Source: Ahaetulla prasina (Eukaryota; Chordata; Lepidosauria; Squamata; Colubridae). Taken from it: DNA of 64,000 nucleotides. The notes beneath the pieces are model-generated. The model was not told the DNA's origin. It did not search any database and saw only the letters and a program-made list of their open reading frames with translations. Positions 36,832 through 48,221 of this stretch are shown in pieces. The translations under genes and the position numbers were made by a program. The stretch covers positions 63,935,064 through 63,999,063 of the forward strand of contig NC_080542.1 in the NCBI RefSeq assembly GCF_028640845.1, in the 5' to 3' direction. Each line of letters opens with the position of its first letter. Within the stretch, counting starts at the first letter, position 1.

Positions 36832-36970
36832 TATTTATTTATTTTTATTTATTTATTTATTTTGTCACAACAGTATATATAAGCATAAGCATGAAGTAAC
36901 TATATAATATATAAGCATATATATATGTAATAACTATATTAAGTGGATTAATATAGTATAATTAATCTCA
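36832..36970 (-). mobile_element. Family A LINE tail, antisense
   Basis: (TTTA)n, 'ttttgtcacaacagtata', 'agcataagcatgaagtaac' and TA-rich sequence are the reverse complement of the family A 3' end. Only the last 140 bp or so are present. Confidence 0.75.
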
Positions 36971-36974
36971 CTGA

Positions 36975-37584
36975 GCAAGGTGTTCCAAAGATGGCTGTCA
37001 ATCCACTTCCTGTCACTCTTTCCAATAGGAGGGGATCTTCAGCAATTTCCCTTCAATTGCCCAAACTGGGCAGAGAAAAAAACGGTCAGGTTGTTTTAAA
37101 TTGCTCTTCTCTCCCCACCCCCAATTTATCTGTGGATTGTTTTTTTTCCTTTTAGTTGTTGTCATTAAGCTCTTACAGGTAATCAGCTACATCAAACTTA
37201 CAAATCATGTATCATTGCATATGGGATTCATCCCCAAAAAGTGGATTTTTGACAAACATAGAACAAAGTTGGACTTCTTGTTATTTAAAAATGTGTGATT
37301 TGCCTTAAAATTTTTATCCATCTTTTTGAAAACTTTAAAAAGTATAAATATAAAACTAAGAAAAGCTAAATAAGTAGAAATTATTGCCCATTCTATCTAT
37401 GTTACTGCCAAGAAATATTTACCTTTCCCTTCCGTCCCCCTGCATTTAATCATGTCTGTTTCTGCAACTGCCTGGACAAGTCAGCAGTTTTCTTGTCAAC
37501 TTTTTTTTCCAGAATGGATTGTTATTTCCTTTTTCTCAGACTTGGGAGAAAGTGACTAGCCCAAAGTCAGTTTCCTAAAATAGG
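36975..37584. other. Intron, nothing recognised
   Basis: No exon or named repeat. Confidence 0.45.
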
Positions 37585-37592
37585 ATTAGAAG

Positions 37593-37866
37593 GAGTGGTA
37601 GGATTCTACCGGTTCGCACCGGTTCGATAGAACCAGTTGTTAAGTAGTTAAGCAGTTTGGAGAACCTTGTTAAGTAGTTAAGCAGTTCACAGAAGATGGC
37701 CAGAAATGACTTTTTTCAGCCCTCTAAGTAGTCCTATGCACATAGCCATGGCCACCCAGTCACATGAACAGCTAGCCACACCCACCAAGTCACATGATCA
37801 CCAAGCCACACCCCAAATAAGCCACACCCCCAGAACCTGTTGTTAAAAAAATTGACTCCACCACTG
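37593..37866. mobile_element. hAT-type MITE with perfect 8-bp target duplication
   Basis: A 274-bp element has termini 'gagtggtaggattc' and 'gactccaccactg' in inverted orientation. It is flanked by ATTAGAAG at 37585-37592 and 37867-37874. An 8-bp duplication and these termini indicate a non-autonomous hAT element. Internal 'gttaagtagttaagcagtt' is repeated in tandem near 37640 and 37670. Confidence 0.85.
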
Positions 37867-37874
37867 ATTAGAAG

Positions 37875-39507
37875 CCATGTTTTTCTGATTTCTAGCCTGG
37901 TGCCTTAACCTCTACAACAAACTGCCTCTCCTTACTGACTTTCCTTTGCCTATCTCTTAGTATAATTCAAGGTGTGTGAATTGAATCCATTTCCTCACCA
38001 AGCTTTCTATTAAAGCTATTACGAGATTAACCTTCGAAATCCCTCTTGAGTTCCCAGTTATATATGCTCTGATCTGTATGACAGGAGAGGTTCTGCAAAA
38101 TTCTAATACTCCAGAATTTGGACTCAGAAATCTTGTTTAGACATGTCCTAGAGGAGGGATGTCATCATAAATCTTGCTGCACTTCAGGGTCACCATATGA
38201 AACAATTTCAGCACCAGCGTAATCATCAAACATTTCACTGAATTTACTAGGCTACTAGAAAGACTCAAGTGATTTAATTGTAAGGTAACCAATAACTTTA
38301 TGACTGGATTGCAAGTCTGAGAGGAATATCTGGCTGGTTATTTTAGAACACAAAATCTTGGACTAGGGAAAACTGTGCTCTGACAGAAGAAGACTTTTCT
38401 CATTTTTATGTTTCTATAAAATTGCTTATATTGTTGATGCCCCATATATTAATCTAGGGTGGTCCATTATTTATTGAGCAGCTTGCCTGCATCCTTGAAT
38501 TTCAGCTTGTCTATTTTTTATGGCTGACATTTGCTTTTTTTCAGATTCAGATTTTTTTCTAATAATTATTGAGTTTGGAAAACAATGGCCTATTAGTTAA
38601 ATATCTAGAGTATTCCTTAATCTCAGCAATATGCTTTTTCTAATTTACTTCCCAGCCCAATTTTCTCATATTACACAGAATGTATGAAAATTTTTGCAAT
38701 ATTCCAAGCAGTACAGTTTTTTAATCTCAGAACTAAACCACAAAACCCTGTAAAGAAGGCCAGTACTATTATATTATTTTGATATTAGAGATAGGAGCTC
38801 AAAGAACATTTTGCCTGTGGCATGCAATTTTATAGCTAAGATGTCAATTGAACCAAATGTTTATAGTTCATAGCTGAGTCTTTTTTCTAGTTTTTATTCA
38901 TTTTCTTTCAGAAAAGATTTCTGACCAGCCATCAGACAGCTTCAGAAGTATAACTTTAGAAGAGTTGGAAGTTAAGAGTTGGATTCCAACTGTACAATTG
39001 TATATGATACAATGTATATGCAGATAATCTTTCTTCTTTCTTTGCTCCTGGCTTACGTTATTATTTTAAACATTGCTGCAAACATATGCCTCTTACAGAA
39101 ACTTTACAGTTCAGATCAATAAACTTTTCTGATAAAAAAAATAAAGTTTCTACATGTGCATCAATATACTTGACACTAAAACTCTCATGTCTGTAACCTT
39201 TAGGTTGGGTGAAATGGTGCATCATATTGAGCTGATTTTCAGAAAATGTTCAAAATCTGAGAGTCACAACTCCTGAGGGAATGAAATTTGGGAATGATGT
39301 GGCTTCTTTAAATCCTACTACTGCTTAAGCATTGCTGCTGTGCTGCAATGATATGCTGCAGTCATGTGGTCCTCATTTTTAACATTCCTGACAGGTTCCT
39401 ACAAGTCCATAAGAACTTCAGTTCTCTGTACTTATACTACACTCCTTGTTCCATTCCCTATTAGCAGCATCCAATTATTTGCTTTTGGAAGGGAAGCGAA
39501 GGGATTA
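37875..39507. other. Intron, nothing recognised
   Basis: No exon or named repeat. Confidence 0.45.
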
Positions 39508-39515
39508 ATTTAGTA

Positions 39516-39637
39516 CAAGGGTGTCAAACTCACATTGTCATGTGACTTATTGGGACTTTTTCCCCTTCACTAACTGGGCGTGGGCATGGCCAATGCGTGA
39601 CACATCTAGCCTATGGGTTGCGAGTTTGACAGCCCAG
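39516..39637. mobile_element. hAT-type MITE with perfect 8-bp target duplication
   Basis: A 122-bp element has inverted termini 'caagggtgtcaaactc' and 'gagtttgacagcccag'. It is flanked by ATTTAGTA at 39508-39515 and 39638-39645. It is a different family from the one at 37593. Confidence 0.9.
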
Positions 39638-39647
39638 ATTTAGTATG

Positions 39648-40254
39648 TATTGTGGCCCGCCAGAAGCCAGCAGATCTGGCAACAGACTTGGACAGTGAGG
39701 AGGTTGGGGAGGAACATGGGCCAGTCCTGGAGTCTGGGGAAGGTTCTGATGAGTGCTGTGCATTTGAGGCAGAGGTGGGGTGAGGGCCATCTGACAGTTG
39801 TCAGCTGTCTTCGGATTCGGACATCAGTGGGGCAGAAGAAATGTTGGAGCCTGTTCCCAGTGTGCGCATGCACAGAGCTGCCAGGAGAAGGGAACAGCTA
39901 AGGAACAAGTGTCAACTCGGGAGTAAAACCACAGGTAGATGTTGAATGGCCCCTCCCTTAGGGAATAAAGAGGAGCAAAAGGGGAGGGGAGTTTTCAGGA
40001 GACAATTAGTTCAATTCGTTAGGGTGAAGATCTGTTCCTGACTTCTTGCCAAGTAATTGTTGCTCCAGAGTGGTGTTTGGAAGATATCGGTCTGGCAACT
40101 CTCCAAGACTGATAAAGGTCTGTAGTTGTGAAATCTCATGAAAGATTGTTAGCCGGGACTTTGCTGTAGAGGAATTTTCCTTTAACCTAAATAAAAGAGG
40201 TTTTATCGGGACAAGGAGTCTGCTTCATGCTCTTGGGAAGCCTAGGTCAGAACA
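39648..40254 (+). mobile_element. Solo LTR
   Basis: About 607 bp, from 'tattgtggcccgccag' to 'cctaggtcagaaca'. A TATA-like 'agggaataaagagg' lies at 39959 and a polyadenylation signal 'ctaaataaaagagg' at 40187, in the order expected on the plus strand. A possible duplication GTATG lies at 39643-39647 and 40255-40259 (longer match AGTATGT at 39642 and 40254). There is no internal region. The open frames over U3 show no domain. Confidence 0.7.
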
Positions 40255-40259
40255 GTATG

Positions 40260-41147
40260 TCAGTGAAAAGAAAAAAGGTACTGATATAAGATCAGCTGCT
40301 TTCTGAACAGTATATTGATCACTGGCAACCATGTAATTTCCATGATAAACATATGTCTTAGTTTTGTAAAAAATTTCAACAAAATACTTCATATGAACCT
40401 AAAACCTCCAAATTCAACTGAAAGAAATGTGTGCTTTCATTAACATTTCTTAACAACATTCCAGCAGAAAACAATTCTTAAATGTTGTGAAAATATTCAT
40501 TTTTAAAACAACATTCATAGCCTTTCTAATAGTTCATTCATCCAGAATACATTGGTATGATGATTCCAAACCAAAAACGTTGCTAGCAATATCAGAAGAA
40601 CAGTTGATCTGACTGCCAAATCAAGTAACTTAAATTCACAGCATTTTCCACTCACGGTATCAAATGGAACCCAATATGTGGAAACTTCCATAACAAACCT
40701 ACTATATTTATAGCTGATGCATAGCCACCTTTTTGCAATGTTTTTAAAATCCCTCCACCAAAGTACTGATTTATTGATACACAAGAGTATTCCTTCACTC
40801 ATGAGATATTATCAAGTTAGTGCAAACATATGCAGCCAGGACCACTATCAAGGTAATAATTGTTTATCATGAATTATGTTGGATCAAGCATAAGGATGGC
40901 TAAAAGAATCATATTAAGAAATTAGAAAAGTGATATTATTTCAGATGGCAAAGGATGGTTGTTGAAAAGGTGTGATTTCATTGTTATACATCATTTGAGA
41001 AGTACAACTAAATAGACAAGTCTGTTGATGCTTATTGCAAATGTAATTAGCCATGGTAAAGTTAATTAAATAATAAATTTAGAAAAACAATACTGATTTC
41101 CAGGTTATTTTATTACATAATTATCATCCACCTTGATTACTGCTTAC
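40260..41147. other. CNTNAP2 intron, nothing recognised
   Basis: A/T-rich. A 95-codon minus frame at 40515-40802 has no splice sites or domain I can support. Confidence 0.45.
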
Positions 41148-41286
41148 CGATCAATAATGGCACACATATCAATGCTGATATTGGCAAAACTTCCCAACTT
41201 TCTTTGCTCTATTGCGTGTAAATCCACCAATTGATCATCCACATGAATAAACTGCATGCAGCCCTGGAATGATCGCTGAAGAAAAC
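41148..41286 (-). CDS. CNTNAP2: CNTNAP2 exon, end of laminin-G domain
   Basis: This 139-bp exon encodes the end of a laminin-G domain of Caspr2 and the linker into the EGF domain. The peptide reads [28 protein letters not shown] and [17 protein letters not shown](M) is the conserved laminin-G cysteine. On the minus strand it is preceded by 'attttttccag' and followed by 'gtaagc'. It begins with two bases of a split codon and ends with CG, which the next exon (11713-11819) completes to arginine; the joined peptide is CAIIDR-CVPNHC, as in CNTNAP2. The reading frame is open throughout. The previous exon is not visible between 41287 and 64000, so the intron upstream is longer than 22 kb. Confidence 0.9.
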
Positions 41287-43184
41287 CTGGAAAAAATGGA
41301 ATAGTCAATAGCAGTTCAAGAGAATATACATTTGTCATAAAAAAGAACCTATTCTTTTCTTTAACAAAATACATTTTGCTAGAAACCTATAAAATTGTGA
41401 AAAATTGAATCAGAAGACTTTCAAATGGAAAGAGCATTATTTTATGATAGTTCGAAACTTCAGCAGTATTTCTGCTTAAGTTGTAAACATACCAGAAACT
41501 TAGTAACATATATTAAAAGTGTATTGTTAATCATAAATTATCATATGAAAATGCTTAAATGCTTCATAATATAACATCATGTATACAGCAGCCTTTTTCT
41601 ATTAAAGGAATTGTTTACAAAAGTTTAAAGATTTTTAGCTGCAATTAAGTTGCAATTAAGAAACAGATCATAATTGATTGGCCTAAGATTCAACACCATA
41701 TTAACAATATGTTTATTTCAACAGGACTCAGCAAAGAAGAACTTCTCAGTGGAAAATGTTTTGGCTGTTAGAAATAAAATCTTCCAACTGCAGTAGGGCC
41801 TAGTTTTGCAGCATTGCTTCAACAAGAAAACCTTTCCACCTTTTCTTAGGTTATTTTATTTTATTTTATTCTGTATTAACAGAAACCATTTTCGTTTATA
41901 TTTTTCACTTAAATATGCACTTATTATAAAATTAAAAATTGAAAAAAAATGGCTATAAAGTATTATTTGTAATTTAAAATAAACTCTCAAATTTACATAA
42001 TTTCCCCCCTTTATTATCTGTTCTATGATGCCTTATCTATTAATCACTTAAATGGGTTTTGTAAATGTTAAAAAGTTGCATACAAATAATACAACAATTC
42101 TTTATAAATATATAAATGAAAAACCCCTTCATTTTAGTCTAACCCATTCCCCTTTTTGTTCTCTTCCTCTTGGTATTCATTTAGATTAGTCTCTCAATAC
42201 ACATAGGAGTTTTTTTTAATTCCACTTTGGAAGATCGAATGATTTACAATTCAAAACACATACAAAATGAACCAAGGGTTCAGGTGTCTGTAATCAAATG
42301 ACAACAGTTCTGCTTCCTAGTGATTTTAAGATAAAGAAGGAACTATTGCTACAGCTGTAAAAACATTCTTGCTTCACTAAAAAAGTAATTGGATTTAATT
42401 CTATTAAATAAATAAAAACTGGAGGAATCACACTGAACTCAGTAGATTCTAATAATCCAATAATCTAATAAACCATTTCTGGTTAAGATGTGACGACTCT
42501 ACATAGAACCGTCACCTAATTCACAGGTTAAAGTTCTCCTGCGCATTAATATTAAAGAATTGAGATATGCCAAAGTCGCACCACTGAAATCAATTTAAAG
42601 AAAGTGCATCTACTCTTAAATACTCAGCTGAAAATATCAGCAAGGTTCTGTAAAATACTTGTTTGTTGCTTTGCTTTTTAAAGTTTCTCTTTTACCTTGA
42701 GGGCCAGCTGTGATACTGAGTAACATGCAATTGTTTATGAAGCAAGAATTCTTGCTATGCTTACAATATTTGAGTTACAGATCCCAGATACTAATTTAAA
42801 GCAATTTGTTTTAGTATGAGTGGCCTTCAGCCATGTAAAATAACATATAAATGTTGTAAAATTGGTAAAAGTCTTAAAAGATAAATGAAAAGTTACACAT
42901 AAAGTATTTAAACAAAGTGGAAATAAGATGAAAACCACAAACCAAGGAAAGTTTAAAATTGTCCAAGCAAAAATGAACAACATTATATAGATATTCTTAG
43001 AATAAGTAAGCTTAAGTAGTTAAAAAAAACACCCTTATTTGTCTGGTTATGAGTCATTCAAAAGAATAGAGTAGTAATGATAATGGAAAAGTATATCATC
43101 ATTAAGTATGTAATAGCTATAATACAATAAATGAAAAGATAGTGTCTAAAGGTTAATGGCTATGAGTGAATATAAGCTATTCTA
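41287..43184. other. CNTNAP2 intron, nothing recognised
   Basis: A/T-rich. The minus open frame 42735-42983 shows no domain. Confidence 0.45.
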
Positions 43185-43240
43185 CCTTATAGAAGACTGG
43201 AAGACCCACAAGTTCCCTTCCAGATCTATGATTATATGTT
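43185..43240 (+). mobile_element. CR1/L3 tail scrap
   Basis: 'agaagactggaagaccca' and 'agttcccttccagatcta' resemble the last 50 bp of CR1 3' UTR. Confidence 0.5.
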
Positions 43241-43935
43241 ATAAAAGTCTATGCCCCAACTACAGGAGCAAAGTTAAAATGCACTGAGGAATTCCATGGC
43301 AAATTGCGAATGGTTATAAATACAACATTCCAAAATGATATAATGATGCCAAAGTTGAAGAATACAGTAGTTTGGAACTACAGTACAGGAAGCTTTTGAG
43401 TCAGGATATAGGATAACATAATATTATGAAGAAAATCAATTCTTGCAAGCATCTGCTTCAAGTAACAAAAATGGACAACACTGAAACCAAATTGGCTACA
43501 AAATAGAAAATGGAATAGAGGAGAATAATTCAATCAACCAGGTCACTTCCAAGTGCAGATTGTGGAGCACATCATAAATTATTGGTAGCAAATACACAGA
43601 TTCAATTTTAAAAATTAAACAGTGAGCTGAGATGCTCTAGAAAGGGATAAAAGGTCCCATCTAACTGAAGCAAGAATAATAAAATGGTTTTCAGAATAAA
43701 ACATCATAAAAGCCAGAGAAAAAGGACAAATTAATATCCTGGGCAATAAGAAAGATGAATGATTGAAGAACATTATGCCATACTTTAGGGAAAAATATAG
43801 ATCAGGAATGCCAATGGATAGAACAAAATAGCAATAAAAAGAAAATGGGAGATGTTTTAAGAGGATCAAATAAATCACAGGAAAAACCCATGTAAGGTAA
43901 AATTATAAGAGTAGTCATGAAAGGTAACATATAGA
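43240..43935 (+). mobile_element. Bov-B/RTE LINE fragment, endonuclease region, degenerate
   Basis: KVYAPTTGAKLKCTEEF followed by HGKLRMVI is the RTE/Bov-B endonuclease wording. Downstream, SADCGAHHKLLVA (near 43545) corresponds to the ADCGSDH active-site region with S and D lost. Stops and frameshifts are frequent. A Bov-B type tail is seen only at 12467, so this copy is truncated on both sides. Confidence 0.6.
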
Positions 43936-44454
43936 GGTAAACAGGAGTTCAAAAGAATATCCTGGAACTTCTTACAAGTATATTAATAAAATGAAAACAT
44001 ATTTTAGGAAAAAATATCACTCAGTATTAGTTTAGTGACAGAGTTTTATCATTTCAGCACTATAACTTTAGTTTAGCTAGAAGTTTTACATGTAGCAAAC
44101 TCATGGTTGGTGGCATAGCTTGGATTTCATCTTAGAAACTGATGTAAGTATAATGTACTTTTGTAACTTCTATTACAAATCAGAAACTGATGTAAATATA
44201 AATCAAAACTCAGAATCGATAGAATTGTGATGGGCAAATATAGAAATTGAGTAAATAAATAAATTTATTAAGCTTCTGATTTTGAAACAATACCTCAGGC
44301 TTTGGATAAGAGTTTTAAAAAAGAAATAAAACTGATCTAATCAACTGCTTACAGTTTTCCTGTGGCAGGGAACATAAATAAATAAAATTTGTATATCATA
44401 TTATGCACATAACATAAACCATTTTCCTCTAGAGTCCTCTTCTCCCTAAGCTGA
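43936..44454. other. Intergenic side of the nested gene, nothing recognised
   Basis: A/T-rich sequence leading into the promoter region of the CFAP141-like gene. Confidence 0.4.
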
Positions 44455-44635
44455 AATACGAGAGGAGGAGGGTGCGGGGAGAGAGGTCCCTTCCTTAAAC
44501 AAGCAGCAAGCAGCAGCACCAGCCAATGAGGGCACTTCTCTTTGACAGTTCTGAAAGCTCTCTGTCATAGCAACTAATAAACAATCTGCATCAGTCAGGA
44601 GAAGAAAAACAGAGGGATCAAATACTGATTTCTCC
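44455..44635 (+). promoter_or_regulatory. Putative promoter and 5' UTR of the CFAP141-like gene
   Basis: G+C content rises locally at 44455-44560. A CCAAT box ('cagccaatgag') lies at 44520. No TATA box is seen. The transcription start cannot be fixed; the 5' UTR runs to the ATG at 44636. Confidence 0.55.
44561..44574 (+). promoter_or_regulatory. RFX X-box-like motif
   Basis: 'tctgtcatagcaac' matches 11 of 14 positions of GTTGCCATAGCAAC, with an intact right half-site AGCAAC. RFX factors bind X-boxes close upstream of many ciliary genes. It lies 61 bp before the ATG. Confidence 0.55.
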
Positions 44636-44710
44636 ATGGCATCCTCCGAGGAGAAAAAAAAGCCACTCACCCATGCTGCCTTACGTGAGAAATTACTGAA
44701 AGAAGAAGAG
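44636..44710 (+). CDS. CFAP141-like gene, exon 1 (coding part)
   Basis: It starts MASSEEKKKPLTHAA and ends KLLKEEE in phase 0, before donor 'gtagga'. This donor is the weakest of the four junctions. The ATG is the first in the exon; position -3 is T, so the Kozak context is only partial (G at +4). An alternative start would be the ATG that opens exon 2. Confidence 0.7.
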
Positions 44711-47700
44711 GTAGGACTTGTGTTGAGGCTAATAATACAAAGAACAAATGGTAGTGGTGTTTACTACTTGGATTCAGAAGTCTGGCCCACCTTTGTAGCT
44801 AGACTAAACAACTTGCTAGATGTTTTCCCCATATATATTTTATTTATTTTTAAATAAATTTTTATTTTTATTTATTTTATTTTGTCAGAACTGTATATAT
44901 AAGCATAAGCATGAATAACTATACTATATATACTATTAGGAAGGAGTTGTGTCAGTTTATCTTAGTTCATAAGCATAATCTGAATAATAACTTTTTTCAT
45001 GTATGGAATGATAATTCAAACTATGATGAAAAAGAGGACTTCAAATGTGTTCCCTGGATCAAATTCTGCTATAAAATAACAATTTCACTAGGATTACCTG
45101 CCTTTAAATATGTGCAATTTATATTTAATTTATTGCATATTACATAGTCAACCATAACATCCCAACAACTGTTATCAATGTGCTTAGTTAAACTCCTTAA
45201 TTCTTAAAGATGAGCCTTGATATTCTTGCAATTAAATCCAATGTATGCTTGCATATGAAATTAAAAAATAATTATGCTAGCAAATGAGTAATAATTATTT
45301 TTTTGTGAATGACCCAGACAAATTATAGTTCTTGTTTTATATTTTAACTCACTTTCAACTTTCATTAACTTTAATGGATATAGATCATACAAATAGGGTT
45401 TCTAACAGTGGTGGGTATCTACCAGTTCACCCCGATTCAGGTAAACCAGTAGTGGTGGCATCAGAAGGCTCCACCCACACACCCGGATGTCATCACAGAT
45501 GAAGATTCTGCACATGCACAGAAGCATCCCACATGCTCACAGTTCTGAATCTACTACTGCTTTCTAAGTTATCCTTACAAAGCCAACCATGGAACTACTT
45601 AGTAGTTACTACTTTAAATCAGGCATGTACAACCCCAGTCTGCAAGCCACAGGCAGCCATGAACAGCAACTAATGTAACTCCACAAGATCATAAACATAT
45701 AACATTATTATGTGATTTATATACATTAACTATATTGTATATTTGATATGTACAAGACAATTTTTTTTTCATTCAGTGGGACCCAGGAAAGCCAAAAGGC
45801 TGGACTTTAAAATGACACCCAGCATTCTGCTCATTCTTTCCATAAGGAAAAATGAAAAATATTTGCTTTAAACTAAGCCAGCCATGAAATATGGTCAGCC
45901 ATGTCTAATCCTTCTGTCCCCAAACATAAGAAGATTAAAAAAAAAAAAGAACAATGTTTCTCAGCAGCACTATGAGTGTTATGGAGAATACTTTCATATC
46001 CCTCAAGTTTGAAAAAATATTCTTCTTTCAACTTACCTCAAAATGATAAGAACAGCTTATTTTTTAATTTACATTTCATATTTCTAAACCACCCGTCTCC
46101 CTCAAAAGGGGTTCTTGCATTCTTCCAGCTCATACCAAGAGTGCACAAAATTTAGCATCCAAACAGCAAGTAATTTTAAAAAGAATTGCCCAATTGCTGT
46201 GCAGGAGTTTCAAACCCACCTTATACTCAGTTTTAAGGATGAGTGAAAAGATAGTAGAGATGTTGGAAAGCTCAAAATATATTTTAAGTTGAAAAGACTT
46301 GTTCTCTGCCATTAGAAATATTTTAAAATTAAAATGGGGTTACTTTTATTTTTTTTATTTACATTTATATCCCGCCCTTCTCCGAAGACTCAGGGCGGCT
46401 TACAGTTACTTTGATAACTGATGAGACAAAGCAATTTTGAATTAAGAATAGTTATTGCTAATTTGAAATATTTTGAACTGAAAAAAATTGGCATAGCTTT
46501 GATTACATAGTGCTGTATCTTATGTATTATTGTGTGTGGAAGGAGAAAAGTAAAGAACGGAAGGTATGGGAAGTTAAGAATCCCATCAACTTAAGAGTCT
46601 ATCATCCAAGCTTTAAGATTCTTACAGCAAAATCACCTTCACTGTAAGTCCTCTTGCACCATAGCTAAGTATAGTGACTCAGCTGTTCAACCGAGTTAAT
46701 GAATTTCACATTATAGTAAAGTAAATAAAAGTTCACTTATAAAACTATAGTTTTTGTTAAGTGAAAAAGAGCTTCTGAAACAATCATTAGGACCAAGATA
46801 CTAGGTTGTTATGTTGCTTTACACTGTCTTTTGTTCCTTTTCAGATGCTGGCAAAATTTAAAGAGTTTTCTAAATTTCTTCAAAGGTAAATGATTTTGAT
46901 GTCTGCTTTTTAATTTTAATTAAAAGCCCTCTTTTAAGTAGATAAATTCTTTTTTCTCTTTTAAAACTGATGTATGACATTAATTTGTTTGTACATTTAA
47001 CCTGTTCTTAAAAAACCTGCTGCATGTGGATTTTTTTTTAATATATATATAGGAAAAATGTAGGAAGGAAGACAAGGATTCTGGGACAAGGACCTTTATT
47101 CATAACTGCTATATATACAGTAGCTAATTACACATATAAAAATGTGGCATATATGCTTTGGGGGGGTTCTAGAATCTTGACAGAAACCATCTAGAATACT
47201 CTGAAAAAGAAAAGGATTAAAATCCAGTTCTTCTCCTTCCAGTCACAATTTTGATTACACCTCATCCCAGGAAAAGGTCAGCTACCTTAAATAGTTATTG
47301 ACTGGTGCTACTTAAATATCTTGTGATTTCCAAAGAACATTTTTCACTTAAGAATGAAACACTGTGCAACCTTATTACTAAGTTATTGCTAAGTTTTATT
47401 AAAATATACTTCCTTTAACTTAATACTTTTTAAAAAGTTTTTTGGTCAGGTGGAATTACAAATGGAGATTTGTAAATGGATAAATGGCTCATTTATGGAC
47501 ATTTCCTCTTTGAATATGAATTGCACAGTTCTGATTATAATGTAGCTTCTTGCAAGAAACAGAATTTTAGCAATTGTTTGTTAAATTATTCTATCAAAAT
47601 ATGTTACACTATTGATGTTCCACACTATGTCCCACATCACACCTATTCACCTAGCTGGGAACGTGGCCGAGTCATGTGCCTGCAGCTGAAATCACAGGAA

Positions 47701-48183
47701 GACAGGTGTTTTGCAAGAAGCAGGAAGAGGCACCAAGCAGAAATGAAAGAAGAAATGCACTATGCTAATAAACAGCTGTTGATGGTAAAGTTTGAAACTT
47801 TTCGAAAATTTGAAAATATTTAGTTGTGAAAATCCTCTTAGTCTCCAGTTTCTCAGAGCAGAGAGCAAGTCGCACATCTCCTCAAGCGACTGAGGTGCAC
47901 ACAGCACCTCAAGGTGCCATCCCCACCATTGCCCTTATCTTCTTAGGCCAGGCAATGAGTGACTGGAGGGGAGCGCGAGGGGTGGGGCCAGCCAGTGAAG
48001 GGTTCAGGTGACAGGGAGCCATAGCAGGGAGACGAAAGAGCTTCATTTATCCGGGAACCTGAAATGACTCTTGATTTAAATTATATGATAAAAAGCAACC
48101 AAAGAAGAAGAAAGAACAACATCAGCAAAAAAAAAAACAACCCTCACCAATCCTAGCCTGTTTTTGGAAATGGTTCAAGAGGG

Positions 48184-48221
<38 letters not shown>

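Noticed and set aside
40515..40802. 95-codon minus-strand frame within the CNTNAP2 intron
   Set aside because: No homology recognised, no usable splice sites in phase with the neighbouring exons, and A/T-rich intronic composition.
44446..44670. 74-codon minus-strand frame
   Set aside because: It overlaps the promoter and exon 1 of the CFAP141-like gene on the other strand and shows no domain.
47860..48010. Alternative promoter or CpG island in intron 3
   Set aside because: Only about 150 bp of higher G+C with no start-site signals; not enough to support.
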